The translations under genes were made by a program, and so were the position numbers. A stretch of 64,000 nucleotides of DNA from positions 1,203,001 to 1,267,000 of the forward strand of contig NZ_CP132342.1 in the NCBI RefSeq assembly GCF_040529055.1. Direction: 5' to 3'. This document shows positions 43,413-53,639 of the stretch, piece after piece (position 1 is the first letter of the stretch; every line of letters begins with the position of its first letter). The stretch comes from Xanthomonas sontii. GTDB lineage: Bacteria > Pseudomonadota > Gammaproteobacteria > Xanthomonadales > Xanthomonadaceae. The notes below the pieces were generated by a model that saw nothing but the letters and a program-made list of their open reading frames with translations, had not been told where the DNA came from and made no database searches.

Positions 43413-43766
43413 TCAGTGTGCCGCGCGCTGCGCCAGCACCTGCGGCAGCAGCAGGCGCCACTGTTGGCGCGGATAGTCGCGGGTGCGCCAGGCGGACACG
43501 CGATGCGCACCGCGGCGCTGCAGGATCGCCGCGCTCAGCCAGTCGCCGTCGATGCCCTGCCAGGCGCCAGCCGGCGTCAGCAGGTTCGGCGCCAGCCGCG
43601 GATGCACGTCCTCGCGCAGCATCTGCCACAGCGTGTCGGTGGCGAACGGCGAGGCGGCGAGTACCGCGGCGATCTGCGCATGCCGCGCGTCGACCGCATC
43701 GTCCAGGTACAGCTCGGCCAGCGCGTCCCACACCGCGCGACGCGCGGCGAGGTCGGTTGCGCTCAC
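43413..43766 (-). CDS. Small protein of unknown function embedded in the biotin genes (DUF7079-like)
   Basis: This 117-aa protein reads [39 protein letters not shown] and [11 protein letters not shown]. This resembles a small uncharacterised bacterial family I believe is DUF7079; the match is from memory. There is no signal or membrane segment. The GTG start at 43766 overlaps the bioF stop (GTGA), so it is cotranslated with BioF; bioH follows. A biotin-related accessory role is a positional inference only. Confidence 0.7.
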   Translation of the reverse strand: MSATDLAARRAVWDALAELYLDDAVDARHAQIAAVLAASPFATDTLWQMLREDVHPRLAPNLLTPAGAWQGIDGDWLSAAILQRRGAHRVSAWRTRDYPRQQWRLLLPQVLAQRAAH

Positions 43767-44968
43767 GCCGGCACGCCGGGCGGATGCGCGGCCACGCGAT
43801 CGCGCGCCAGCGCCAGGGCATCCAGCAGCGCCTGCACCTGCGCCGGGGTGTGCAGCGCCGACAGGGTCACCCGCAGCCGCGACTTGCCCTCCGGCACGGT
43901 CGGCGGGCGGATCGCCGAGACCAGGTGGCCGGCCTGTTCCAGCGCTGCCGACCACGCCAGCGCGGTGCGCTCCTCGCCGCACAGCAGCGGCTGGATCGGC
44001 GTGTCCGAGGCCATCAGTTCCAGGCCATGGCGACGCGCGCCGCCGCGGAACAGGGCGATCAGCTCGACCAGCCGCTCGCGCCGCCACTGGTCGCGCCGCG
44101 CCAGCTTGACCGCCGCCAGCGAGGCCGCGGCCTGCGCCGGCGGCAGCGCGGTGGTGTACAGATACGGCCGCGCGGTTTCGGCCAGATGCCGGATCAGCGG
44201 GGTATCGCCGACCACTGCGGCGCCGTAGCCGCCCAGTGCCTTGCCCAGGGTCACCAGTTGCAGCGGAACGTCGCCGACACCCAGCCCGGCCTCGGCGACG
44301 CTGCCGCGCCCCTGCGGGCCGACCACGCCGACGCCGTGCGCGTCGTCCACGTACAGCAGCGCCTGTTGCGTGCGCGCCACCAGCGCCAGCGAGCGCAGCG
44401 GGGCGACGTCGCCGTCCATGCTGAACACGCCATCGGTGGCCAGCATCGCCGCACCGTCGGCGGCGTGCTTGAGCTGGCGCATCGCGCCTTCGGCATCCAG
44501 GTGCGGGTAGCGACGCAGGCGGCAGCCGGCCAGGCGGCTGGCGTCGAGCAGGCTGGCGTGGTTGAGCCGGTCCTGCACGCACACGTCCTCTTCCTCGCTC
44601 AGCAGCGCCTGCTGCACCGCCAGGTTGGCGATGAAGCCGCTGCCGAACAGCAGCGCCTGCGGATAGCCGAGCCAGTCGGCGATCTCGCGTTCCAGCGCCT
44701 CGTGCAGCGCGTGGTGGCCGCACACCAGGTGCGAGGCGGTGGCGCCGGCGCCTTCGCGCGCGGCCGCGTCCTGCAGGGCGGCGACCACTTCGAACTGCTG
44801 CGCCAGGCCCAGATAGTCGTTGCTGCAGAAGCCGGTCAGCCAGCGGCCGTCCACTTCCAGGCGCACGCCGTCGCGGCGGCCGACGCTGCGGCGCACGCGC
44901 AGGCGCCCCTGCGCTTCGCGCAAGGCGCGCGCGGACTGGATGCGGTCGTGCAGGTCGGGACGGGCCAT
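43763..44968 (-). CDS. bioF: 8-amino-7-oxononanoate synthase BioF
   Basis: This 401-aa PLP enzyme condenses pimeloyl-ACP with alanine. Motifs present are [10 protein letters not shown], the histidine in [20 protein letters not shown] and the PLP lysine in [11 protein letters not shown]. The ATG at 44968 is 101 nt after the bioB stop. It overlaps the next small gene by 4 nt. Confidence 0.96.
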   Translation of the reverse strand: MARPDLHDRIQSARALREAQGRLRVRRSVGRRDGVRLEVDGRWLTGFCSNDYLGLAQQFEVVAALQDAAAREGAGATASHLVCGHHALHEALEREIADWLGYPQALLFGSGFIANLAVQQALLSEEEDVCVQDRLNHASLLDASRLAGCRLRRYPHLDAEGAMRQLKHAADGAAMLATDGVFSMDGDVAPLRSLALVARTQQALLYVDDAHGVGVVGPQGRGSVAEAGLGVGDVPLQLVTLGKALGGYGAAVVGDTPLIRHLAETARPYLYTTALPPAQAAASLAAVKLARRDQWRRERLVELIALFRGGARRHGLELMASDTPIQPLLCGEERTALAWSAALEQAGHLVSAIRPPTVPEGKSRLRVTLSALHTPAQVQALLDALALARDRVAAHPPGVPA

Positions 44969-45069
44969 GGGCGCGGGACGGGCATCTGGCGGGCTAGCGT
45001 AGCGCGTCCCCGGCCGGGCCGGGCGCCGCCGGCGATGGACGGCCGGATCGGCGGACGGACGCCCCAGGC

Positions 45070-46113
45070 TCAGACCAGCGCGGCGGCGATCGCCGGTGTG
45101 GGCTGGGCGGTGATGTCCGCGTGCACGGTGCCGGGATGGTCGTGCGCGTCGGCATCCACCATCACCTGCATCGGCCGCAGCCCCAGCCGCGCGAACAGCG
45201 CCTGGTCGCGCTCGGTGTCCGGGTTGCCGGTGGTCAGCAGCTTCTCGCCGTAGAAGATCGAGTTGGCGCCGGCGCAGAAGCACAGCGCCTGCAGTTCGTC
45301 GCTCATGCTCTCGCGCCCGGCCGACAGCCGCACCATCGCCCGCGGCATCGCGATGCGGGCGACGGCGATCGTGCGCACGAACTCGAACGGATCCAGCTCG
45401 ACCGTGCCGTGCAGCGGGGTGCCGGCGACCTGCACCAGGCGATTGATCGGCACCGAGTCCGGATGCACCGGCAGGTTGGCCAGCGCCTGCAGCAGGCCGG
45501 CGCGCTGGTCGCGCGACTCGCCCATGCCGACGATGCCGCCGCAGCAGGTCTTCAGGCCGGCGTCGCGCACGTGGGTCAGCGTGTCCAGGCGGTCCTGGTA
45601 CTGGCGGGTGTGGATGATCGAATCGTAGAAATCCGGCGCGGTGTCCAGATTATGGTTGTAGTAGTCCAGCCCGGCCGCCTTCAGCGCTTGCGCCTGGGTG
45701 CCGTCGAGCATGCCCAGGGTGGCGCAGGTCTCCAGGCCCAGCGCCTTCACCTCGCGAATCATCTCCGCCACCTTCGGGATGTCGCGGTCCTTGGGCGAGC
45801 GCCAGGCTGCGCCCATGCAGAACCGCGAGGCGCCGGCGGCCTTGGCCTGGCGCGCCTTGTCCAGCACCGCCTCGGTGCTCATCAGCTTCTGCGCCTCCAC
45901 GCCGGTGGCGTAGCGCTGCGCCTGCGGGCAGTACGCGCAGTCTTCCGGGCAACCGCCGGTCTTCACCGACAGCAGCGTGGACACCTGCACCTGCGCCGGA
46001 TCGAAGTGCTCGCGGTGCACGGCGGCGGCGCGGTGCAGCAGTTCCGGGAACGGCAGGTCGAACAGGGCGAGCAATTCCTGGCGTTGCCAGTCGTGTCGGA
46101 CGACAGCGGACAT
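45070..46113 (-). CDS. bioB: Biotin synthase BioB
   Basis: This 347-aa radical-SAM enzyme inserts sulfur into dethiobiotin. The cluster motif is [12 protein letters not shown], with further conserved [20 protein letters not shown] and [16 protein letters not shown]. It is the first gene of the minus-strand biotin run. A perfect -35 (TTGACA, 46174-46179 on the minus strand) with a BirA-like palindrome around it precedes the gene. The bioA and bioD genes are not in the window. Confidence 0.97.
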   Translation of the reverse strand: MSAVVRHDWQRQELLALFDLPFPELLHRAAAVHREHFDPAQVQVSTLLSVKTGGCPEDCAYCPQAQRYATGVEAQKLMSTEAVLDKARQAKAAGASRFCMGAAWRSPKDRDIPKVAEMIREVKALGLETCATLGMLDGTQAQALKAAGLDYYNHNLDTAPDFYDSIIHTRQYQDRLDTLTHVRDAGLKTCCGGIVGMGESRDQRAGLLQALANLPVHPDSVPINRLVQVAGTPLHGTVELDPFEFVRTIAVARIAMPRAMVRLSAGRESMSDELQALCFCAGANSIFYGEKLLTTGNPDTERDQALFARLGLRPMQVMVDADAHDHPGTVHADITAQPTPAIAAALV

Positions 46114-46150
46114 GGGGGTTTCCTGACGGTCAGCGGCTGGGAAAGCGGGC

Positions 46151-46204
46151 AGTCTGGTAAGCATGCAACGTCCTGTCAACTTCACGATGGCTGGTTTGGT
46201 TGAC
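46151..46204 (-). promoter_or_regulatory. bioB promoter with BirA-like operator
   Basis: On the minus strand TTGACA (46174-46179) is 17 nt from CAGACT (46151-46156). Overlapping it is the inverted repeat GTCAAC (46175-46180) ... GTTGAC (46199-46204), flanked as CTGTCAACT/GGTTGACGG. This resembles BirA boxes (TTGTAAACC, 14-16 nt, GGTTTACAA). Confidence 0.55.
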
Positions 46205-46894
46205 GGCGGTTGGCGCTGGCTGCAGCGCCGCGTGCTGCCGGAACGCTGCCTGGTGTGCGGGGAGCCCGGCGCGCCGGGCCTGGACCTGTGTGCCGCCTGT
46301 CGCGACGATGTGCCCTGGAATGCGGCGGCCTGTTGCCGCTGCGCGCTGCCGTTGCCGGCGCTGGATGCCGAGCAGGTCTGCGGCACGTGCCAGCGTCGGC
46401 CGCCGCCGCTGGAGCGGGTGGCCAGCGCCTGCGTGTACGCCGCGCCGGTCGATGGCCTGTTGCGCCGCTTCAAATTCCATCAGGATCTGGCCGCCGGGCG
46501 CCTGCTCGCCGCATTGCTGCAGACACGCTGCGCCGCCTTGCCGCGGCCGCAGGCGCTGCTGCCGGTGCCGCTGCATCCGGCCCGGCTGCGCCAGCGCGGT
46601 TACGACCAGGCGCTGGAACTGGCGCGGCCACTGGCGCGCGCACTGGCACTGCCGCTGTGCCTGGAATTGCAGCGGGTGCGGGCGACCGCGGCGCAATCCG
46701 AACTGGATGCGCGCGCACGCCGGCGCAACCTGCGTGGTGCGTTCGCGGTGCCGGATTCGGCGGCGCTGCCGGCGCACGTGGCGCTGATCGACGACGTGAT
46801 GACCACCGGCGCGACCCTCCACGCCGCGGCAAAGGCACTGCGCCGTGCCGGCGTCGAACGGGTCGATGCCTGGGTGGTGGCGCGGGTGCCGTGA
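46163..46894 (+). CDS. ComF family phosphoribosyltransferase-like competence protein
   Basis: This 243-aa protein has N-terminal zinc-finger cysteines (CLVCG, CAAC, CCRC, CGTC) and a type I PRTase domain with the PRPP loop [14 protein letters not shown]. ComF proteins act in DNA uptake and may assist single-stranded DNA handling at the membrane. The start is uncertain: an ATG at 46163 ([11 protein letters not shown]) or 46187. Either places the BirA-like operator within or at the edge of its 5' end, so biotin status could affect it. Confidence 0.88.
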   Translation: MQRPVNFTMAGLVDGGWRWLQRRVLPERCLVCGEPGAPGLDLCAACRDDVPWNAAACCRCALPLPALDAEQVCGTCQRRPPPLERVASACVYAAPVDGLLRRFKFHQDLAAGRLLAALLQTRCAALPRPQALLPVPLHPARLRQRGYDQALELARPLARALALPLCLELQRVRATAAQSELDARARRRNLRGAFAVPDSAALPAHVALIDDVMTTGATLHAAAKALRRAGVERVDAWVVARVP

Positions 46895-47003
46895 GCGCTG
46901 CACCGGCTGCGCCTGCACCGCGTGCGGACCCGTGGCTATCGCGTGGCCTGTGGCCAGGGCGTTGTTGCGCGCCGCCGAAGCGGGCTGCCGAACCGCGTCG
47001 GTG

Positions 47004-47906
47004 TCAGCCGGCGCGCAGCGCCAGCGCCGCAGCGATGCCGGCGAAGATCGCCAGGCCGACCCAGTTGTTGTGCAGGAAGGCGCGGAAGCACGCCGCGCGT
47101 TCGCGGTGCCGGGCCATGCGGAATTCGACGACGACCAGCAACGCCGCCACGCCCAGCCCGGCCCAGTACCACACGCCCAGGTCCGCGCGATGCCCGACGA
47201 AGGCGAGAGCGACGAACATCAGCGCGTACAGCACGCCCTGGATGACCAGGTCGAGTTCGCCGAACAGGATGGCGGTGGACTTGGAGCCGGCGCGCAGGTC
47301 GTCCTCGCGATCGACCATCGCATACCAGGTGTCGTAGGCGGTGGCCCACAGGATATTGACCGCGTACAGCAGCCAGCCCAGCGCCGGCACCTCGCCGCGC
47401 ACCGCGGCGAAGGCCATCGGAATGCCCCAGCCGAAGGCCATGCCCAGGTAGACCTGCGGCAGGTAGGTGTAGCGCTTCAGGTAGGGATAGCTGGCGGCCA
47501 GGAACAGCCCGACCACGCTCAGGCCGATGGTCAGCGCGTTCATGGTCAGCACCAGCGCGAACGCCACCAGCATCAGCACCGCGAACACCGCCAGCGCTTC
47601 GCGGCCGCTGACCGCGCCGGTGGCCAGCGGCCGGCTGCGGGTGCGCTCGACCTGCGGGTCCAGCCAGCGGTCGGCGTAGTCGTTGATCACGCAGCCGGCC
47701 GAGCGGGTCAGCCACACCCCGGCGGTGAACACGAACAAGGTCCACAGCGGCGGTATCCCATCGGCGGCCAGCCACAGCGCCCACCAGGTCGGCCACAGCA
47801 GCAGCAGCACGCCGATCGGCCGGTCGCCGCGCAGCAGTTTCCAATACTGGCCCAGGCGCTCGCGCGGCGGCAGCGCGGCAGGCGTTTCGTAGCGTTCGTA
47901 ACCCAT
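47004..47906 (-). CDS. ubiA: 4-hydroxybenzoate polyprenyltransferase UbiA
   Basis: This 300-aa integral membrane prenyltransferase of ubiquinone synthesis has about nine helices. Both aspartate motifs are present: [19 protein letters not shown] and [19 protein letters not shown]. It is convergent with comF across 109 nt. The start [19 protein letters not shown] is at 47906. Confidence 0.95.
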   Translation of the reverse strand: MGYERYETPAALPPRERLGQYWKLLRGDRPIGVLLLLWPTWWALWLAADGIPPLWTLFVFTAGVWLTRSAGCVINDYADRWLDPQVERTRSRPLATGAVSGREALAVFAVLMLVAFALVLTMNALTIGLSVVGLFLAASYPYLKRYTYLPQVYLGMAFGWGIPMAFAAVRGEVPALGWLLYAVNILWATAYDTWYAMVDREDDLRAGSKSTAILFGELDLVIQGVLYALMFVALAFVGHRADLGVWYWAGLGVAALLVVVEFRMARHRERAACFRAFLHNNWVGLAIFAGIAAALALRAG

Positions 47907-48179
47907 CGCGCAAGGGTAGCAGCCGCGTGGTGCCGGCGGCGCGTCGCGGAGGTGGATGCGCCGTGTCCTGCGTTGGTTGGCCGAGCGCCGCAGGACGCGG
48001 ACGGGCGCCAGGCGTCCACGGCGAGGTGGCCGCCGTGCCGGCCGCGCCGTGCCGCATGTCGACGCAAGGTGCCGGTGAGCGGACGGCGGCGGCCGCATGC
48101 CCATGACGCGCGCGCCGTCGCCGGGCCGTGCGAATGGGGGAGACGCGGACCACGAATGCCGTTAGAATGCGCGTCCGTT

Positions 48180-48256
48180 GCGCCCGTAGCTCAGCCGGAT
48201 AGAGTAGTGGCTTCCGAAGCCATTGGTCGGGGGTTCGAATCCCTCCGGGCGCGCCA
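48180..48256 (+). tRNA. tRNA-Arg (anticodon CCG)
   Basis: The 77-nt cloverleaf has acceptor GCGCCCG/CGGGCGC, encoded CCA (48254-48256), anticodon stem-loop GGCTTCCGAAGCC (anticodon CCG) and T-loop GGGGGTTCGAATCCC. A -10-like TAGAAT is at 48163-48168 with no clear -35. No integrase or att duplication is seen downstream. Confidence 0.97.
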
Positions 48257-48633
48257 TCCCACGCCGTGCATGCCGATCCTGTCTGGCATCGCCCGCGTCC
48301 TGTCCGCCATCTGCGCAGGCTCCTCTCTCCTCTTTCGCTTCCGCCGTCCTGCGACCGTGCGAACGCATGCGTTGCTCGCTGCCGGGCGCTGTGGCGCCGA
48401 TGCGTCATGCCCGCGCGATCCCGACCTTGTCCCAGCGCTTGGCCAGCGTCCCATCCGCTCCCAGAAGCATGGTGCGCGGCGTGCTCTGCTGGAGCCGCCT
48501 GCGCGGTGTCCGAGCAGGGCGCCAGGCGTGGTACTGGCTGCAGTACGTGGCATGGGTGCGTGCGTGTTCGGAGACGGGACGTGCGCCGGAACGCACGGAA
48601 CGAGGTGCTGCGCAACGTCATAGGTTGATGAAT
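48257..48633. other. Intergenic region downstream of tRNA-Arg
   Basis: This stretch, before the kinase promoter, shows no gene or repeat I can support. Confidence 0.4.
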
Positions 48634-48662
48634 TTCACATTACATGTCTCCCTGTGTAGAAT
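48634..48662 (+). promoter_or_regulatory. Sigma70-type promoter of the sensor kinase gene
   Basis: TTCACA (48634-48639), a 17-nt spacer and TAGAAT (48657-48662): one mismatch per hexamer. It lies in an AT-rich patch 119 nt before the start codon, implying a leader of about 110 nt. Confidence 0.65.
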
Positions 48663-48780
48663 TTCGAAGCGGCCAGGGTAGTGTCCGCCACAGGGCCGGC
48701 ATGGGGATGCCGCTCGCAGTGCTTTCAGTGACGCCCGCCACCTGCATACGCACACGTTCGGATACAACGCCGGGTTCTTC

Positions 48781-50829
48781 ATGCGCCGCCGCTCGACGCT
48801 CACGCCCCTGTTGCTCCTGATCGTCCTGTTGCTTGGCGGGTGCGGCGGGATCCAGTCGGTCTCCGAGCAGGGCCGCCGCTCCATTGCCCTGGACGGGCAC
48901 GTACAGATGCTGCGCGATCGTGCCGGCACGCTCGACGTGCACGCGGTGGCGGCGCGCGGCGACCTGCAGCCGACGTCGCCGGAGTTCAGTCTCGGCTACA
49001 TCCCTGATGCGGTCTGGTTGCGGCTGCGCCTGGATCGCATGACCCGCCTGCCTCGGGTGCTGATGTTGCAGGTGGACGCGCCGCTGGCCGATACCGTGCG
49101 CCTATACGTGCCGCAGCCGGGCGGTGGCTTCCGCGAACTGCGCCGCGGCGAGGACGTGTCGCGGCGCGAGTACCCCTACCTGCTGCGGACGCCAGTGTTC
49201 CAGTTGGAAGCGCCCGATGGACGCTATCCGGAGGTCTACCTGCGCCTGACCGAGCGCAACGCGATGACGGTGGCGCTGAAGCTGTGGGAGCCGCAGGCGC
49301 TGCTCGCCCACGAGGCCTTGTCCGCCAGCCAGGACAGCATCTTCCTGGGCTTCATCCTCGCGCTGTGCATGGCCGGCACCTTCATCTGGCGACGCAGCGG
49401 CGTGGGGCCGGTGCGCTGGTATGTCGCCTACATCGCCACCAGCGGCTACAGCGTGTACAAGACCCGGGGCCTGGTCGGCCCGTTCTTTCGTCTGGACACG
49501 CACGATGGCGGCGACACCGTACTCGGCGTGGTGCTGGCGCTCAGCGTGGCCATCGCCGTGTCCTTCAGCGTGCGGTTGATGGCTTTGCACACGCATTTCC
49601 CGCGGCTGTCGCGCGCCTACGAAACCTTCGTGTGGCTGGCGATCGGCGTCGCCTGCAGCGGATTCCTGCTTGGCAGGTTCGGCACGGTGATGCCGTTCGT
49701 GCAGGGGCTGAGCCTGGTCAGCGTACCGTTGCTGCTGCTGGTGGCGGCTTACCTGAGCTGGCGCGGCCAGGCCATGGCCAAGCTGTACCTAGTGGCGTTC
49801 CTGGTGCTGTACATCGCATTCTTCCGCGGCTTCCTGATCAACCTTGGCCTGCTGCCGAACACGCCGTGGCTGCGCAATGGCGCGCCGCTGGCGGTGGGTC
49901 TGACCCTGCACCTGCTGTTGCTGACCTTCAGTTTCGCGCAACGCTTCTACGCGCTGGAGAAGCAGCGCCAAGACGCATTGGCCCTGGCGCTGGAACTCTC
50001 GCAGCAGTCCGAGGCATCGCTGGAGCAAAAGGTGCGCGAACGCACCCGCGAACTGGCCGAGGAAATCGTGCAGCGCCAGGCCACCGAGCAGCGCCTGCGC
50101 GAGAGCAAGACGCAACTGCGGCAGGCACTGGTCGCCGAGCAGCGGCTGCGCGAGGAGCAGCGCGAATTCGTGACGTTGCTGTCGCACGAGTTCCGCACGC
50201 CCTTGTCGATCATCCATGCCAGTAGCCAGATGCTGCAGGACACGGAGACCGCGCTGCAGCCGACAGGACGCCGCCGCATCGAGAAGATCCAGCGATCGGT
50301 GGAGCGCATGTCCGAGTTGATCGAACGTTTCCTCGACGATGAACAGGTGCTCTCGGACGAAGGCGCGCTCAAGCGCGAGGTGTTTGCGTTGCCCGCGCTC
50401 ATCGACGAGGTGCTGGACGCGCTCGATCCGTCACGCGAGCGCGTGCGGGCCGAACTGGCGCAGGCGCCGCTGCGGGTGGATTGCGACCGCGGCCTGCTGC
50501 GGATCGCCCTGGACAATCTGTTGGGCAACGCCCTGAAGTACTCCGGGCCGGGACAACCGGTACGGCTGACGGCCACGGCGCAGGCGCAGACCCTGATCCT
50601 CGGCGTCGCCGATCAGGGGCCCGGCATTCCGCAGCACGAGCACACCGGGATCTTCCGCAAGTTCGCGCGCGGCAGCGGCAGCGGCGGCACTGCCGGCGCG
50701 GGGCTGGGGCTGTACCTGGTCAAGCGCATCGCCCTGCGATTGGGCGGCGAGTTGACCCTGGACAGCGACGGCCGCGGCGCGACCTTCAGCCTGCGCCTGC
50801 CCCAGGCCGTCGCCACGGAGGGGCGGTGA
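48781..50829 (+). CDS. 7TM-DISM sensor histidine kinase
   Basis: This 682-aa inner-membrane kinase has an N-terminal signal with a lipobox-like LLLGGC. A periplasmic 7TMR-DISM extracellular domain follows (residues about 40-175; SLGYIPDAVWLRLRL). Seven membrane helices (about 185-395), a coiled coil, HisKA with H469 in LLSHEFRTPLS, and HATPase_c with N box DNLLGNALKYS and G box GAGLGLYLVKRI complete it. DISM domains usually sense small ligands such as carbohydrates. The response regulator gene lies 75 nt downstream and a two-partner secretion pair follows. Confidence 0.92.
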   Translation: MRRRSTLTPLLLLIVLLLGGCGGIQSVSEQGRRSIALDGHVQMLRDRAGTLDVHAVAARGDLQPTSPEFSLGYIPDAVWLRLRLDRMTRLPRVLMLQVDAPLADTVRLYVPQPGGGFRELRRGEDVSRREYPYLLRTPVFQLEAPDGRYPEVYLRLTERNAMTVALKLWEPQALLAHEALSASQDSIFLGFILALCMAGTFIWRRSGVGPVRWYVAYIATSGYSVYKTRGLVGPFFRLDTHDGGDTVLGVVLALSVAIAVSFSVRLMALHTHFPRLSRAYETFVWLAIGVACSGFLLGRFGTVMPFVQGLSLVSVPLLLLVAAYLSWRGQAMAKLYLVAFLVLYIAFFRGFLINLGLLPNTPWLRNGAPLAVGLTLHLLLLTFSFAQRFYALEKQRQDALALALELSQQSEASLEQKVRERTRELAEEIVQRQATEQRLRESKTQLRQALVAEQRLREEQREFVTLLSHEFRTPLSIIHASSQMLQDTETALQPTGRRRIEKIQRSVERMSELIERFLDDEQVLSDEGALKREVFALPALIDEVLDALDPSRERVRAELAQAPLRVDCDRGLLRIALDNLLGNALKYSGPGQPVRLTATAQAQTLILGVADQGPGIPQHEHTGIFRKFARGSGSGGTAGAGLGLYLVKRIALRLGGELTLDSDGRGATFSLRLPQAVATEGR

Positions 50830-50904
50830 GCATGCGCACGCACCGCACATGCGGCGCACGACATGGCGTCGCGCGCTGCCGCCGCGCCGGGGAGGTACGC
50901 TGAC

Positions 50905-51570
50905 ATGGCATTGATCGGTCTGCTCGAAGACGAAGTGGATCTGTGCGAGGAACTGCAGAGTTATCTGGTCGGCGCCGGACACCGCGTGGTATCCGCTGGC
51001 TCGGCTGCGGCCTTCTTCGCCGCAAGTGCCGGGCTGCGCTTCGACGTGGTGATCCTCGATCGCGGGCTCCCCGATGCCGATGGCCTGGAGATCGTGGAGC
51101 GCCTGCGCAGCGCCTCCCCGGGCATCGGCATCATCATGTTGACCGCGCGCGGTGCCAGCGAGGACCGCATCCACGGCCTGGAGAACGGGGCCGACCACTA
51201 CCTGGTCAAGCCGGTGCGCCTGGCGGAACTGGCGGCGCACGTGCGTGCACTGTTGCGACGGCTGCCGCGCGGCTGGCGTCTGGTCGCCAGCGAATGCTGC
51301 CTGTACACGCCGGAGGATGCGCGTCTGGAACTGAGCGCGCGCGAGTTCGCGCTGTTGCGGGTGCTGGCCGTGCGCGCCGGCGAGATGGCCGGCCGCCGCG
51401 AGGTGGCCGAGGCGCTGGGCTGGGACTGGATGTCCTTCGACCAGCGTCGCCTGGATACCATGATCAGCCGTTTGCGTCGGCGCTGCCGCGAGGCGTGCGG
51501 GCAGGAACTGCCAATCCGCACTGAGCACGCGCGCGGCTATCTGACCACCGATTCCATCCGCGTGGAGTAA
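50905..51570 (+). CDS. OmpR-family response regulator
   Basis: This 221-aa regulator has a receiver domain with the acidic pocket (ED at 8-9), phospho-acceptor D52 in VILDRGLPDADG, and lysine in HYLVKPVRL. A winged-helix DNA-binding domain follows (LELSAREFALLRVLAV, ending IRTEHARGYLT). GGAGG precedes the ATG. It is the partner of the upstream kinase; its position suggests control of the tps genes. Confidence 0.93.
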   Translation: MALIGLLEDEVDLCEELQSYLVGAGHRVVSAGSAAAFFAASAGLRFDVVILDRGLPDADGLEIVERLRSASPGIGIIMLTARGASEDRIHGLENGADHYLVKPVRLAELAAHVRALLRRLPRGWRLVASECCLYTPEDARLELSAREFALLRVLAVRAGEMAGRREVAEALGWDWMSFDQRRLDTMISRLRRRCREACGQELPIRTEHARGYLTTDSIRVE

Positions 51571-51877
51571 GCGCGCCGCGCGACGGTTGGCGACCAGGCG
51601 CCAGCGAACTCGGCGCAATGCATCGCGGATGTCGCGTGATGGGATCGTCGCTGCGTCAAAATGCCGTCGTCGCTGTCGCTCGTGCGCACTGCGTGGAACC
51701 ACGGGCGCGCCGGAAATTCGCCGAAATGCCTGCATTCCGATGCGGCGAACGACCCGCGCCTACGGTCCTTTGACGTTACGCGGCCGTGTCAGAACTCGTA
51801 AGTTTTCACACCCTCGTGATCTCCAGAATGGCGCCGATCAACAAGGGCGCGTTCTGCGCACCACACGGGGACATTGC
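51571..51877. other. Intergenic region upstream of tpsB
   Basis: This 307-nt gap probably contains the tps promoter, in the AT-richer stretch around 51795-51830. I could not assign convincing hexamers or a regulator repeat. Confidence 0.4.
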
Positions 51878-53605
51878 ATGAATACCACGCGGCTGGCCAA
51901 GCTTCTTGGCCTCGGCTCGTTGCCACTCGCTGTCAATTTGGCTCTTGCGCAGACGGCGCCGCCGGACGCGGGCTCGCTGCTCAACCAGCAGCAGCGCCAG
52001 GAACGGCTGCAGCCGCCGGCCGACGATGCGGCCGCGTTACTGCAGGCGCCGTTGCCCGATGCGCCGGATGGCGGCTTCAGCGCACGCATCGACCGCGTCC
52101 GCTTCAGCGGAGCCGAGGGCGCGATCGACACGCAGGCGCTGCAGGCGGTGGTTGCCGATGCGCTGGGCAAGTCGCTGACCCACGCGCAGTTGCAGGCGCT
52201 GGCGCAGCGGGTCAGTGCCGCGCTGCAGGCGCAGGGTTATCTGCTGGCGCGCGCCTATCTGCCGCGGCAGGACCTGAGCAACGGCGAGTTGGAGATCGCG
52301 ATCATGATCGGGCGTCTGCAGAACGCGCCCGGCCGCGTGCAGGTGCTGTCCGACGATGCCGCGCTGCGCGCCCGCGCGACCGGCATCGCCGATGCGGCCT
52401 TGCCCGAAGGGCCGGTGCGCAACGACCAGTTGGAGCGCGCGCTGCTGTTGATCAACGACGTGCCAGGCGTGAGCGCGCGTGCGACGCTGGAAAAGGGCGC
52501 CGAGCCCGGCAGCAGCCGCCTGCTGATCCGTGCCGATAGTGCGCCGGCGTGGATCGGCGGCGCGAGCGTGGACAACTTCGCCAACCGCTACACCGGCGCG
52601 TGGCGCAGCAGCGCCTGGGGCGCGGTGAATCGGCCGTTCGAGCACGAGGACCTGTTCGGCGTGAACCTCAGCCACAGCAGCGGCAGTGATCTGCTGGGTC
52701 TGAACTACGCCATCGGCCTGACCTCGTCGGGTCTGCGCGCCAACGTCGCCGCCTCGTCGATGCACTACGCGGTTGGCGCCGAGTTCAAGCCGCTGGACCT
52801 GCGCGGCAGCGCGCGTACCGTCAGCGCCGGCCTCAGCTATCCGCTGTTGCGCACGCGCAAGCGCAGCCTGTGGATCAGCATGGACGCCGAGCGTCGCGAG
52901 CTGGTCGACAAGGCGCTGGGCCAGGTCCTGCGCGAGCGCAATCTGGACCGGCTCACCACCATGCTCAGCGGCAACGCCTGGGACGGTTGGTGGGGCGGCG
53001 GTTACTTCGGCGCCAGCCTGGGCTGGGTCGCCGGCCGTGTGGAGTTGGACAACGCGGCCGACCGCATCGCCGACGGGCTGAGCGCGCGCACCCGCGGCAG
53101 CTACAACAAGCTGGTCTGGCGCGTGGAGCGCAATCAGAGCCTGGGCGGCTTGAGCAACTGGGGCCTGTACGTGGGTGCCAATGGCCAGTTCGCCAGCAAG
53201 AACCTGGATTCATCGGAGAAGTTCCTGCTCGGCGGCCCGTCCGGGGTGCGCGGGCATGCGGTCGGCGAAGGCAGCGGCGACAACGGCTGGCTGGTCAATG
53301 CCGAGCTGCGCCGCGATTTTCTCGTCGCCAGGCACGTGCGTGCGCAGGCGCTGTTGTTCGCCGATCACGGTCACGTGCGCCAGCACATCGATCCGTGGGC
53401 GGGATCGGTGATGCCGTGGTCGGGCAATGCGTACGACCTGTCCAGCGCTGGTATCGGCCTGAACCTGCAAGGCGAGCGCTGGTCGCTGCGCGGTGCCTGG
53501 GCGCACCGGCTGGGCGACAACCCCGGCCGCAGCGCCGCCGGCCTGAACGCCGACGGCCTGCGCGACGACCACTACCTGTGGCTGCAGGCCAGCCTGCGCT
53601 TCTGA
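51878..53605 (+). CDS. Two-partner secretion outer-membrane transporter (TpsB, FhaC/ShlB family)
   Basis: This 575-aa outer-membrane protein secretes its TpsA partner. It has a signal peptide (LGSLPLAVNLALAQ). Two POTRA domains follow (about residues 60-220, with LAQRVSAALQAQGYLLARAYLP), then a 16-strand barrel with the FLLGGPSGVRGH motif (VRGY-like) and a C-terminal QASLRF strand. The tpsA gene starts 34 nt downstream, forming a classic type Vb operon. Confidence 0.93.
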   Translation: MNTTRLAKLLGLGSLPLAVNLALAQTAPPDAGSLLNQQQRQERLQPPADDAAALLQAPLPDAPDGGFSARIDRVRFSGAEGAIDTQALQAVVADALGKSLTHAQLQALAQRVSAALQAQGYLLARAYLPRQDLSNGELEIAIMIGRLQNAPGRVQVLSDDAALRARATGIADAALPEGPVRNDQLERALLLINDVPGVSARATLEKGAEPGSSRLLIRADSAPAWIGGASVDNFANRYTGAWRSSAWGAVNRPFEHEDLFGVNLSHSSGSDLLGLNYAIGLTSSGLRANVAASSMHYAVGAEFKPLDLRGSARTVSAGLSYPLLRTRKRSLWISMDAERRELVDKALGQVLRERNLDRLTTMLSGNAWDGWWGGGYFGASLGWVAGRVELDNAADRIADGLSARTRGSYNKLVWRVERNQSLGGLSNWGLYVGANGQFASKNLDSSEKFLLGGPSGVRGHAVGEGSGDNGWLVNAELRRDFLVARHVRAQALLFADHGHVRQHIDPWAGSVMPWSGNAYDLSSAGIGLNLQGERWSLRGAWAHRLGDNPGRSAAGLNADGLRDDHYLWLQASLRF

Positions 53606-53639
53606 CGCCGCCACTCCACGCCTTCTGAGGACGATTCGC

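Noticed and set aside
48257..48780. Possible integration scar or island next to tRNA-Arg
   Set aside because: No integrase, phage gene or duplicated 3' tRNA end was found; the next genes have normal composition.
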